From Sphingomonadales bacterium BRH_c3 (GTDB lineage Bacteria; Pseudomonadota; Alphaproteobacteria; Sphingomonadales; Sphingomonadaceae), in NCBI GenBank assembly GCA_001515985.1, contig LOET01000011.1, positions 1 to 33,621 of the forward strand: a DNA stretch of 33,621 nucleotides, in the 5' to 3' direction. Shown here piece after piece: positions 1 to 7,952 of the stretch. Numbering within the stretch: the first letter of the stretch is position 1; each line of letters starts with the position of its first letter. Below the pieces are notes generated by a model, which was not told the DNA's origin, made no database searches, and worked only from the letters and a program-made list of their open reading frames with translations. The translations under genes and the position numbers were made by a program.

Positions 1-1479
1 ATCGACCGGCAGCGGCAGCGCGATGCAGGCCAGCGGTTCGTCTGCCGGTTCGGGAGCAGGTCCAGCTTCCAGCGCCAGCGCGCCCCGGCGCGAAGCCAGC
101 AGGCGCAGTTTGGCGCGCGTCTCCAGGTTAAAGCACAGCGCCTGAATCTGGTTGCGCGCGGCATGGCGATCGAAAGAAAAGCCCAGCTCATGCGCTGAGG
201 CCTTGATCCGCTCCAGATGCAGTTCGAGCAGGTCGATGCCGCTTTCGGGATCGAACAGCATGGTCTCGATCAGATCGCAATCCGCCGCGCGGTGATTTGG
301 CGCGCTGCGGCGCAGGAAGCCTGCCTTGACGTCGCATTCGCGCCGTTCGGCCATGGCTTCACTATCTGCCACGATGGCGGAGCCCACCCCCATAACCGCG
401 CGCCCGCGATCGTTTTCCTCGGGCGTCAGCCGCAGCGTGCGGATCGCCACATTGAAGGCAGCATCGCCATTTGGATCGATCCGCCCGATCGCCCCGCAAT
501 AGGGGCCACGCGCATCGCGTTCGATCTCGTCGATCAGTTCCATCGCGCGGATCTTGGGTGCACCGGTAATCGAGCCGCAGGGAAAGATTGCGCGGATCAG
601 GTCAGCCGCGCCGATGCCGGTTTGCAGCCGCGCCCGCACGGTGGAAACCATTTGGTGCACGGTGGGATAGGATTCGACGGTGAAGGGCGCGTCCACCCGC
701 ACGCTGCCCGCTTCGGCCACGCGGCCAAGATCGTTGCGAATCAGGTCGACAATCATCAGGTTTTCAGCCCTGTCCTTGGCCGAATTGGCCAGGTCATCGG
801 CCAGCGCACGATCCGCCGCCTCGGTTGCACCGCGCGGGCGAGTGCCCTTCATCGGCTTGACCTTGGCTTCGCCACCCCGGAGCGAGACGAACAGCTCGGG
901 GCTGAGGCTCAGCAGCCAATGCGACCCGTCGAAGATCACTCCGCCGTAGCCCGCTTCGGCGGCGGGGCGCAGCGCGGCATAGAGCGCGAGCGGATCGCCG
1001 CGATATGAGCCGGCAAGCCGGTAAGTCAGGTTGACCTGATAGATGTCGCCTGCGCGGATCGCTTCCTGCAACCGCGCGAATGCCGCCTGGTAACCGCCGG
1101 CGGAAAGCTGCGGCTCCAACGGGCCAAGCGAAGCCTCGCCGCTGGCGCGCGAGGCAAGCCATAGCGGCACTTCATCGGCGGCAAGTTCGCGCGTCTCATC
1201 GAACAGGCCGAGCCACACAAGCGGGCCTGCCGCGCCGGTTCGCGCATCGGCCAGCGGCGCCAGTTTTGGCTCAAGCGCCAGCCCTGCCTCGTAAGCGAGA
1301 TAGCCCGCCAGCGTTGCACCACTTGCGAGCCGTGCGGCATCTGCCGCGGCCAGCACATCGGCCACTTCATCTGCCCGCTGCGCGACGAACAGCTTGCGCG
1401 GATTCTCGAACAGGTGCGCCGCAGCGGGATCGACGCCGCGCGCATCGTCAAGCAGGATAAAGGGAGCGGCCTGGCTCAT
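1..1479 (-). CDS. pabB: Aminodeoxychorismate synthase component I fused to aminodeoxychorismate lyase (PabB-PabC), 3' end cut by window edge
   Basis: Not in the ORF track because it runs off the left edge; read from the reverse complement, 493 codons are open from ATG at 1479 (MSQAAPFILLDDAR...) to base 1. The PabB part would convert chorismate plus ammonia to 4-amino-4-deoxychorismate for folate synthesis. It carries the ADCS signature KPMKGTRPRG (catalytic-type Lys near residue 211, where anthranilate synthase has Ala), then IRNDLGR and CGSITGAPK, all standard for the chorismate-utilising fold. After about residue 390 it continues into a class IV aminotransferase-like N-terminus (DLIETMLFDPESG, LHLERIKASA), so the PabC lyase is fused on and its remainder lies outside the window. 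AAGG sits about 7 bases before the ATG. It is divergent from the ATPase gene, 71 bases apart. PabB assignment is firm; the PabC fusion is very likely. Confidence 0.93.
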   Translation of the reverse strand, partial: MSQAAPFILLDDARGVDPAAAHLFENPRKLFVAQRADEVADVLAAADAARLASGATLAGYLAYEAGLALEPKLAPLADARTGAAGPLVWLGLFDETRELAADEVPLWLASRASGEASLGPLEPQLSAGGYQAAFARLQEAIRAGDIYQVNLTYRLAGSYRGDPLALYAALRPAAEAGYGGVIFDGSHWLLSLSPELFVSLRGGEAKVKPMKGTRPRGATEAADRALADDLANSAKDRAENLMIVDLIRNDLGRVAEAGSVRVDAPFTVESYPTVHQMVSTVRARLQTGIGAADLIRAIFPCGSITGAPKIRAMELIDEIERDARGPYCGAIGRIDPNGDAAFNVAIRTLRLTPEENDRGRAVMGVGSAIVADSEAMAERRECDVKAGFLRRSAPNHRAADCDLIETMLFDPESGIDLLELHLERIKASAHELGFSFDRHAARNQIQALCFNLETRAKLRLLASRRGALALEAGPAPEPADEPLACIALPLPVD

Positions 1480-1550
1480 GATTCACGCCTTAGCTTATCG
1501 CGCCAGCAAGTCGAGCACTTGACCGCGCTGCCTGCGGTGCGCCACACAGA

Positions 1551-3164
1551 ATGTCGCAATTCTCGGGCAAAGGGACACCGGCAACCATCATGAATAGCAT
1601 TTTCATGGGCCTCGCCGCCAATGGCGAGAAGCAATATCTCGATTTGTCGCGGGCCAACCGTCATGGTTTGATCGCGGGCGCCACCGGAACCGGCAAGACG
1701 GTGACTTTGCAGGGACTGGCTGAGAGTTTCTCTGCCGAGGGCGTGCCGGTCTTTGTCGCAGATGTGAAAGGCGATTTGTCGGGCGTTGCCCTGCCCGGAT
1801 CGCCTACTTTCAAGCATGCCGACAAGCTGGAGTCGCGCGCGAAGGAACTGGGCATGGAGGATTATGCCTATTCCGACAATCCGGTGGTGTTCTGGGACCT
1901 TTATGGTGAACAGGGCCACCCGATCCGCACCACGATTTCCGAAATGGGGCCGCTGCTGCTGGCGCGCCTGCTCGATCTCAACGACACGCAGGAAGGCGTG
2001 CTGCAGATCGTGTTCCGCCACGCTGACGAGAACGGGCTGTTGTTGCTGGACTTTGCCGATCTGCAGGCGGTGCTGGCCTGGGCAGCGGAGAATGCCGCTG
2101 AACTGTCCGGCAAGTATGGCAACGTGGCCAAGCCCACAGTTGGCACAATCCAGCGCCAATTACTGAGTTTCGAGGCGCAGGGCGCGGACCGGTTCTTTGG
2201 CGAGCCGGCGCTCGAGATTGACGATTTCCTGAAGCTGGACGAACAGGGCCGCGGCATAATTAATGTGCTGGCTGCCGATCAGTTGATGCGCAGCCCCAAG
2301 CTTTATGCCACCTTCCTGCTGTGGCTGCTGGCGGAATTGTTCGAAAGCCTGCCCGAAGTGGGCGACCCGGAAAAGCCCAAGCTGGTGTTCTTTTTCGACG
2401 AGGCGCACCTGTTGTTCGACGATGCGCCCAAGGCGCTTGAGGACAAGATCGAACAGGTCGTGCGCCTGATCCGGTCGAAGGGCGTTGGGGTCTATTTCGT
2501 CACGCAGAACCCGATCGACATCCCGGAAGAGATCGCTGGCCAGCTCGGCAACCGTGTGCAGCACGCGCTGCGTGCCTTCACCCCGCGTGATCAGCGCGCA
2601 ATCAAGGCTGCGGCTGAAACCTTCCGCATCAATCCCGATCTCGATGTCGAACAAGCGATCACCCAGCTGAAAGTGGGCGAAGCGCTGGTTTCCACGCTCG
2701 ATGAAGACGGCGCACCCACGGTGGTGCAACGCACGCTGATCAAGCCGCCGCGCTCGCGGCTCGGCCCGGTCACGCCCAAGGAGCGCGCGATCATCCAGTC
2801 TGTCAGCCCGCATGACGGCAAATATGACATGCGGGTCGATCGTGAAAGCGCGATGGAGGTGCTTGCCGCCAAGGCACTCGACGCGGCTGCAACCGCCGCG
2901 GAAGTCGAGGCAAAGGGCGAGGAAGAAGTGCGCAAGCGCAGCCGCAAGACCACTTCGGTGTGGGACAAGGCAATCAAGCGCGCGACCGCTGCCGCGGCCG
3001 GCTCTACCGCCTCGATCGCCGCTGCCGCTGTGCTGGGCAAGAAATCGCGCGCTAATCCGATGAGATCCGCGGCCACTTCGGCGGCCGGCGCAATCGCAAC
3101 CGAGTATGGCGGCGGTATCGCCGGGCGCTTTGTGCGCAATTTGATCGGCGGGCTGATGCGCTAG
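1551..3164 (+). CDS. HerA/YjgR-like P-loop ATPase (DUF853 family)
   Basis: A 537-residue cytoplasmic ATPase of the helicase HerA-like, YjgR/DUF853 group, whose cellular role is not well defined. The N-terminus has the family's [16 protein letters not shown] block (Walker A about residues 43-50), followed by [15 protein letters not shown] hydrophobic Walker B with DEAH ([12 protein letters not shown]) lies near residue 280, and an RxQ-like stretch ([29 protein letters not shown]) follows. The C-terminal third is Ala/Lys/Arg-rich ([23 protein letters not shown]), then low-complexity and Gly-rich. Length is about normal for the family. No clear Shine-Dalgarno precedes 1551; an internal ATG at 1590 exists, but the family usually has residues ahead of the Walker A block, so 1551 is kept. 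The stop overlaps the GST stop head-on in a shared CTAG. Confidence 0.9.
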   Translation: MSQFSGKGTPATIMNSIFMGLAANGEKQYLDLSRANRHGLIAGATGTGKTVTLQGLAESFSAEGVPVFVADVKGDLSGVALPGSPTFKHADKLESRAKELGMEDYAYSDNPVVFWDLYGEQGHPIRTTISEMGPLLLARLLDLNDTQEGVLQIVFRHADENGLLLLDFADLQAVLAWAAENAAELSGKYGNVAKPTVGTIQRQLLSFEAQGADRFFGEPALEIDDFLKLDEQGRGIINVLAADQLMRSPKLYATFLLWLLAELFESLPEVGDPEKPKLVFFFDEAHLLFDDAPKALEDKIEQVVRLIRSKGVGVYFVTQNPIDIPEEIAGQLGNRVQHALRAFTPRDQRAIKAAAETFRINPDLDVEQAITQLKVGEALVSTLDEDGAPTVVQRTLIKPPRSRLGPVTPKERAIIQSVSPHDGKYDMRVDRESAMEVLAAKALDAAATAAEVEAKGEEEVRKRSRKTTSVWDKAIKRATAAAAGSTASIAAAAVLGKKSRANPMRSAATSAAGAIATEYGGGIAGRFVRNLIGGLMR

Positions 3165-4249
3165 CGCGCAATGCCGAGACGATGGTTTTCGAACGTCAGC
3201 CGCAGCGGCAGGTCGAAATTCAGCAGCGCTTCGCCGCCCACCTGGCGCAGCAGAGCCTCGCATGCGGCGCGATCCGCACCTGAAAGCGATGCCAGATAGT
3301 CAAGGCCGCGTTGCAGCATCCACAAGCTGAACGGGAAGGCCATCCGCTGCGAGCCTATTCCCTCGATAGCGAAATCGGCCATGCCCAACCCGCGCGGCGG
3401 CTCATTTCCCTCATTCTGGCGGGCCCATTCCCCCAGCATTCGCGCCACGCCCTGCAGATGCGGGACTTGCTCCTCCATCATCCGCCGCAAAACGGGATGA
3501 AGCGTTTCCGGCACTTCGTCATTGGGCAGGAATTCACCTGACTGCGGAGCTTCGACATTGACCATGCGCCGCACCCATTTCGCGACGCGCGGGGCCAACC
3601 GCTCCATGATCTCGCCCGAGGCTGGATCGCGATAGAGATGGGCATAGAGCGGACCGATAAGGCCATAATCGCCGATCGAAGGGCGTGTCCCGAAGAGGAA
3701 GGCGTGCTCGGCAAAATGGGAGTCCAGATCGGCCAGCAGCGCTTCATAGCCGGCTTCGATCGCCGGGACAGTCTCATCGTTGACGCCAAGAATGGGCAGC
3801 GAGCCGCGAAACGGCCCTGCGCGTTCCTTGCCCAGCCGATATTGCTCCTCCGCCGATGCGCCGGGCGCGGCAGTCTTGCCGAATTCGCTATAGGCAAAGT
3901 CTTCATTGTAGTGCCAGCGATAGTGCATCGCCGGGATCACCAGCCATTCATCACCGAAACATTCGAGCAGCAGCGCGGCGAGCCGCTGGCGCGGTGTTTC
4001 AGGATAGACCGAGGGGCCGGGTTCGGCCCGTTCGAAATGGTCGATTATGCAGGTGGTATCCTGCAGGATCTCGCCGCCGGATGTTTGGACAACCGGGATG
4101 ACCGGCCGCCCGATATTGGGCAGAATCACGTCACGATAGACATCCGGCGTAGGCAGCCGTTCCTCATATTCCACGCCTTTCCAGTCAAAATAGGCGCGTG
4201 CTTTGCCTGAAAAGAGCGACAGCGGGGCGCCATAAAGAATGTTCGGCAA
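3161..4249 (-). CDS. Glutathione S-transferase family protein, long form
   Basis: The N-terminal 80 residues are a thioredoxin-like GST domain ([26 protein letters not shown], then [26 protein letters not shown], the cis-Pro and glutathione gamma-Glu-binding region). A helical GST C-terminal domain follows (for example [22 protein letters not shown]). At 362 residues it is much longer than a typical 200-230 residue GST, with about 120 extra C-terminal residues of unknown role. The start is TTG at 4249: no ATG is available in frame nearby, and GGGAGAAA stands about 5-11 bases upstream. It lies 63 bases behind the histidine kinase on the same strand, so cotranscription is possible. Substrate unknown; it could be a dehalogenase- or isomerase-like GST rather than a conjugating enzyme. 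Confidence 0.88.
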   Translation of the reverse strand: MPNILYGAPLSLFSGKARAYFDWKGVEYEERLPTPDVYRDVILPNIGRPVIPVVQTSGGEILQDTTCIIDHFERAEPGPSVYPETPRQRLAALLLECFGDEWLVIPAMHYRWHYNEDFAYSEFGKTAAPGASAEEQYRLGKERAGPFRGSLPILGVNDETVPAIEAGYEALLADLDSHFAEHAFLFGTRPSIGDYGLIGPLYAHLYRDPASGEIMERLAPRVAKWVRRMVNVEAPQSGEFLPNDEVPETLHPVLRRMMEEQVPHLQGVARMLGEWARQNEGNEPPRGLGMADFAIEGIGSQRMAFPFSLWMLQRGLDYLASLSGADRAACEALLRQVGGEALLNFDLPLRLTFENHRLGIAR

Positions 4250-4312
4250 ATTGTTTCTCCCATGTCGGCTCGTGAATGTGGAAATCTGCGGCGGTCGCTG
4301 GTTGAGCGCCTG

Positions 4313-5749
4313 TCAGCCTGTTGGCAAGCGGATATCCGCGCGAAGGCCGCCTTCCGGGCGATTGGCGAGCTCCAGTTCGCCGCGATGCTGAAGGGCGATC
4401 GCGCGCGCGAGCGTCAGGCCCAGGCCCGCACCGCCAGTGCCGCGATTGCGGCTTGCCTCGCCGCGCTGGAAAGGTTCGAGCATGACAGCAATCTGCTCCG
4501 CCGGGATGCCCGGGCCTTCGTCTTCGATGCGGATCACTGCCCAGCCTTGCTGTTGCACCACTGAAACCCGGGCACGCTTGCCGTAGCGCAGCGCGTTGTC
4601 GACAAGGTTGCGGATTGCGCGGCGTAGCAATGTCGAGCGAAGCGGCAGTGCAATTCGCGGTAGCTCGCCCGCTTCGACCGGTTTTTCGAGATCTTCGTAT
4701 TCCTCCACCACCGAAGCGACCAGCGCGCCGAGATCGGTTACCTCTACCGCTTCACCAGGCCGGCCGATCCGCGCCAGTTCAAGGATATCGTCCAGCGTGC
4801 GGGTGATATCCTCGATACTTTCGGCCATGCGGGCACGCTGCGTTCCATCGGGGACGCTTTCGATCCGCACCCGCAGCGCGGCGAGCGGTGTCTTGAGATC
4901 GTGCCCGATCGCGCCCAGCATAACGTCTTTCTCGTCGAGCATGGCGGCGATGCGCGCTTCCATTGCGTTGTGCGCAGCGATCAGGCGGCGCATGTCCTGG
5001 GGGCCGCGTTCTTCCAGGCGGACCGCATTTTCCGGCCGAAGCGAGAAATCGCCAACTCGCGCGGTCAATTGGGCCAGAGGGCGGGTCATGCGCCGCAGAA
5101 CCAGGAACAGGGGCACGAACAGCACTGCAAGGATGACCAGCGTCTGGAACAGGATTGTCCTTGCCGCGCCCTTCGGGCGGTCAGGCAGCGGATGGCGGAC
5201 GATCGTCCATCCGTTCCCGTCGGCGCGCTCGATCCCCGCAACCAGCACTTTCTTGTTGCGCCAGTCGAGATCGCCCAACCGCCGCTTCAGGCGGGGGCTT
5301 GCGGCGATCAACGGGTCATCATTGCCCCGCCGTGCCACGATCTGGATGCTGCGCGGCGACATCCCCTGCTCGGCCAGTATCTCGCCAAGCGCGGATTCGA
5401 AGCGCGGCATCCGCACTTCGCCGGATAGCATTGGCGGGGTGTCGCTTTGTTCGATGCCCGATCGTTCCAACCGCATCATCCGGCGCATCGGCCCGATGTG
5501 ATCCTCCTCGTGCGGCATTACAGGCCGCTCGCGCGCGTCACGAACGGCTTCGCGCATGGCGCGGCGCTGGGCGGCGCGTTCCTCGGCGGTGAGGAGGTGC
5601 AGGGCGATCTGGTTGACTGCATTTGCGTCACGGCGCTGTTCGGCGGCGCGATAGAGCAATATGCCCGAGATCGCCTGGCCCACCAGCAGTCCGACCGCAA
5701 GCACCAGCATGACCTGGCCCTGCAGGCTCCGGGGAAGGAGGCGCGCCAT
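4313..5749 (-). CDS. Membrane sensor histidine kinase
   Basis: A 478-residue class I kinase, partner of the regulator immediately upstream. One membrane segment lies at about 13-34, a periplasmic sensor loop at about 35-195, and a second membrane segment at about 198-218. A HAMP linker follows (TRPLAQLTARVGDF), then HisKA with phospho-acceptor His283 (GAIGHDLKTPLAAL). The HATPase domain shows an N box (NLVDNALRYG, 381-390), DEGPG (410-414) and GTGGAGLGL (437-445). The sensor loop has a His/Met/Arg cluster (EEDHIGPMRRMMR, about 81-93) that could contact metal or an anionic ligand; that is inference. The start ATG overlaps the regulator's TAA by one base (TAATG), indicating translational coupling. 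The signal sensed is unknown. Confidence 0.95.
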   Translation of the reverse strand: MARLLPRSLQGQVMLVLAVGLLVGQAISGILLYRAAEQRRDANAVNQIALHLLTAEERAAQRRAMREAVRDARERPVMPHEEDHIGPMRRMMRLERSGIEQSDTPPMLSGEVRMPRFESALGEILAEQGMSPRSIQIVARRGNDDPLIAASPRLKRRLGDLDWRNKKVLVAGIERADGNGWTIVRHPLPDRPKGAARTILFQTLVILAVLFVPLFLVLRRMTRPLAQLTARVGDFSLRPENAVRLEERGPQDMRRLIAAHNAMEARIAAMLDEKDVMLGAIGHDLKTPLAALRVRIESVPDGTQRARMAESIEDITRTLDDILELARIGRPGEAVEVTDLGALVASVVEEYEDLEKPVEAGELPRIALPLRSTLLRRAIRNLVDNALRYGKRARVSVVQQQGWAVIRIEDEGPGIPAEQIAVMLEPFQRGEASRNRGTGGAGLGLTLARAIALQHRGELELANRPEGGLRADIRLPTG

Positions 5750-6489
5750 TACCTTGCGTCCGGAGCCGGGCGTGTGACATCCGCCGCCAGGCGGTAACCT
5801 CCGCCGCGAACGGTGAGGATCAGCTGCGGATCGCGGCTGTCGGATTCGATCTTGCGGCGCAGGCGGCTGATCTGGTTGTCGACCGCGCGATCGAACAGGT
5901 GCGCTTCACGGCCCTGAACCATATCGAGCAGGCGGTCGCGATTGAGCACTTCGCGCGGATGGTCGAGGAAAGCGCGCAGCATACGGAATTCGGCGGTCGA
6001 TATCGGCACCAAAGTGCCCTCGGGATCAGTCAGGCGGCGCTTCAGGGGATCAAGCCGCCAACCTTCGAAACTGTAGTGCCGATCGCCGTTTGCCGGATCG
6101 CTGGTAGGTGGCTGCGCCGCTCGGCGAAGCACGGAGCGGATGCGTGCTACCAGCTCGCGCGGTTCGAATGGTTTCACGATGTAGTCGTCCGCGCCCATTT
6201 CCAGCCCCAGTATCCGGTCCATTGCTTCACCGCGTGCGGTCAGCAGGATCACGGGAACGCGTTGAGTTTCGACCAGATGGCGGGTCAGCGAAAGTCCATC
6301 CTCGCCCGGCATCATGATATCGAGCAAAACAAGGTCAGGCCGCTGAACGCGCAATTCACTGCGTGCCAGCGCGGCGCTTTCCGCCTGGCGCACGCTGAAC
6401 CCCTGACCGGTTAGGTACTCGGCCAGGGGTTCGCGCAGGGTCGGTTCGTCATCGACCAGCAGCAACTGCGTGGGTGCGTCAAGCGTCAT
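5749..6489 (-). CDS. OmpR/PhoB-family response regulator
   Basis: A 246-residue two-domain transcription factor. The receiver has the acidic pair DDE (13-15), phospho-acceptor Asp57 (LVLLDIMMPGEDG), Thr84 (ILLTARGEA) and Lys106 (ADDYIVKPF). The C-terminal winged helix spans about residues 140-240 (FRMLRAFLDHPREVLNRDRLLDM; AVDNQISRLRRKIE; ILTVRGGGYRLA). It should be phosphorylated by the kinase encoded directly downstream, whose start codon overlaps this stop. The EF-hand gene ends 52 bases upstream on the same strand, so all three probably form one transcript. In this arrangement the regulator often activates its own operon, but no binding site could be identified by eye. Confidence 0.96.
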   Translation of the reverse strand: MTLDAPTQLLLVDDEPTLREPLAEYLTGQGFSVRQAESAALARSELRVQRPDLVLLDIMMPGEDGLSLTRHLVETQRVPVILLTARGEAMDRILGLEMGADDYIVKPFEPRELVARIRSVLRRAAQPPTSDPANGDRHYSFEGWRLDPLKRRLTDPEGTLVPISTAEFRMLRAFLDHPREVLNRDRLLDMVQGREAHLFDRAVDNQISRLRRKIESDSRDPQLILTVRGGGYRLAADVTRPAPDAR

Positions 6490-6541
6490 GCCAGATCACC
6501 TTGCCGCAGCTTTGCCTGTCGCTCAACCGGGGGCATACACT

Positions 6542-7252
6542 CTATTTGCCATCACGGCGCTGCTGCATGCGCTCCTTCATTGCGGTGTGAGCGGCAGCGC
6601 GCTCTTCGGCGGTAATCGTGCCAGAGCCATCGCTATCTGCCTGTTTGAAGCGCGCTTCGACGGCTGCATCGAATTCGGCGCGAGTCACGGATTTGTCACC
6701 ATCGGTGTCAGCCTGGCGAAGCATCGCCATGCCGCCGCCGCGGCCATGGCCGCGCATCATCTTGCCGTCGTGATCGCCCTTGCCCCCGCGTTCGCCCCCG
6801 TGTTCGCCCATCCGGCCATGCCGCATGGACTGCCGCGCCTCGTGGGCCGCGCGCATTTCTGCTTCGGACAGAGTGCCATTGCCATCGGCATCAGCGCGGG
6901 CGAACATCGCGGCGTGCCGATCGGCGCCGCGTTCCTGCATCCTCTCTTTGCGCGCTTCGCGTGCTGCCTGCATTTCTTCCTGCGAGACTTCACCGTCAGA
7001 ATTGGCATCGAGTTCGGCGAAGCGCTCGGCATGATGTGCCGCACGGTCTTCGGCATTGATCACGCCGTCGCCGTTGGCATCCATTCTGGCGAACATGGCG
7101 GCGGAATGCGCCTTGGTTTCAGCCAGCGTCACAATGCCGTCGCCATTGGCATCTGCTCCATCATGCTTGCCGCCGTGATGCGCGGCATAGGCGATGGACG
7201 CAGCGCCGAGTGCCAGGGCGGCTGCGGAAAGGGTGAGTGTCAGTTTGCGCAT
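6542..7252 (-). CDS. Secreted EF-hand protein with six calcium-binding loops
   Basis: A 236-residue protein with a cleavable signal peptide (about 1-24, MRKLTLTLSAAALALG...YAA), so envelope or periplasmic. Six 12-residue EF-hand loops are visible: 34-45 (DANGDGIVTLAE), 58-69, 82-93, 121-132, 182-193 and 206-217. Loop 5 (DTDGDKSVTRAE) has Lys where Gly is normal at position 6. Between loops 4 and 5 lies a Gly/His/Met-rich linker (about 141-177) that could bind transition metals. ATG at 7252 has AGGAG about 10 bases upstream. The gene leads a tandem set with a response regulator and histidine kinase, which suggests that it modulates or is controlled by that system. Calcium binding is a family expectation; the functional link is inference. 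Confidence 0.92.
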   Translation of the reverse strand: MRKLTLTLSAAALALGAASIAYAAHHGGKHDGADANGDGIVTLAETKAHSAAMFARMDANGDGVINAEDRAAHHAERFAELDANSDGEVSQEEMQAAREARKERMQERGADRHAAMFARADADGNGTLSEAEMRAAHEARQSMRHGRMGEHGGERGGKGDHDGKMMRGHGRGGGMAMLRQADTDGDKSVTRAEFDAAVEARFKQADSDGSGTITAEERAAAHTAMKERMQQRRDGK

Positions 7253-7458
7253 GATTCAATTCTCCTGCAATCTTTTCGGGGGAGCCGCGAAGGTTGGCCC
7301 GGCCATCAGGGGGACAGGCCGAAATTCGTTGCCAGATCCTTCGCAGCTCGTCCTGTTGTTCTAACCCCGCCACGTCGCAGGATTATGCCGGTTTTGCAGG
7401 AAATTGTCGCGCAATGTATCGCGCTATGCGCGGCATTCATCCGCGCGCAACGTAGAAG
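7253..7458 (-). other. Leader/intergenic region upstream of the EF-hand operon
   Basis: This 206-base gap between the VOC gene and the EF-hand gene, both on the minus strand, holds the probable promoter of the EF-hand/regulator/kinase set. A clear ribosome binding site (AGGAG) lies just before the EF-hand ATG. Near 7410-7430 there is a GCGC-rich imperfect dyad (GCGCAAT...ATGCGC). I see no convincing -35/-10 pair, no terminator with a T-tract and no supported small ORF. Confidence 0.4.
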
Positions 7459-7851
7459 TCACGCATCTGCCATGCAGAATGCGTTGAGCTTGTTACCGTC
7501 AGGATCGCGGAAATAGCCGGCGTAGAACACCTTGCCGTTCTGGTCGGGCTCGCCGCGCGGCCCGGGTGCGCCCTCGTCACTGCCGCCATGCGCCATCGCG
7601 ATATCGTAGAGCCGGTGGACTTGCGCCTTGTCGGCCACCCCGATCGCCACCATCGTGCCATTGCCCACTGTGGCCTCTTTGCCGTCAAACGGCTTGGTCG
7701 CGGCGATTCCAGCGCCGCCATCCCACGTTCCCCATGCAATGAAGGTGTCAAAATCCATCATTCGCCCGACGCCCATCTCCTCGGCTATCGCGTCATAGAA
7801 TTTTGCCGCGCGCGCCAGGTCATTCGTGCCAAGTGTCACATATCCGATCAT
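7459..7851 (-). CDS. VOC (glyoxalase/bleomycin-resistance fold) family protein
   Basis: A 130-residue single-domain protein of the vicinal oxygen chelate superfamily. It opens with the typical beta-alpha start (IGYVTLGTNDLARAAKFYDAI) and ends with the conserved YFRDPDGNKLNAFC strand, in which the residue after DPDGN usually completes the metal site or dimer face. Length is normal for a single-domain VOC protein. The substrate cannot be inferred; many such proteins are of unknown function. GGGAGAG stands just before the ATG. It lies 101 bases behind the aminopeptidase gene on the same strand, with a 7-bp inverted repeat in its leader. Confidence 0.9.
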   Translation of the reverse strand: MIGYVTLGTNDLARAAKFYDAIAEEMGVGRMMDFDTFIAWGTWDGGAGIAATKPFDGKEATVGNGTMVAIGVADKAQVHRLYDIAMAHGGSDEGAPGPRGEPDQNGKVFYAGYFRDPDGNKLNAFCMADA

Positions 7852-7867
7852 GCTTGCTCTCCCGATG

Positions 7868-7888
7868 GAGTCGCCCCATTTGCGACTC
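7868..7888 (-). repeat. Inverted repeat in the VOC gene leader, arms carrying GANTC sites
   Basis: GAGTCGC and GCGACTC form a perfect 7-bp stem with a 7-base loop, starting 16 bases upstream of the VOC start codon and just before its ribosome binding site. No T-tract follows on either strand, so it is unlikely to be an intrinsic terminator of the aminopeptidase gene. Each arm contains a GANTC site, the CcrM methylation target in alphaproteobacteria. It could be an operator or an mRNA hairpin. Confidence 0.4.
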
Positions 7889-7952
7889 GTGCAAGTGGAA
7901 CATTAAGTGAACAAAGCTGATCCCGCAAGCGCAATTGCATGGTAATGTCGGC

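Noticed and set aside
2160-3263. 367-codon minus-strand ORF opposite the HerA-like ATPase, and the similar 217-1008 plus-strand ORF opposite pabB
   Set aside because: Both oppose genes with clear motifs and read as low-information Arg/Ala/Gln-rich shadows.
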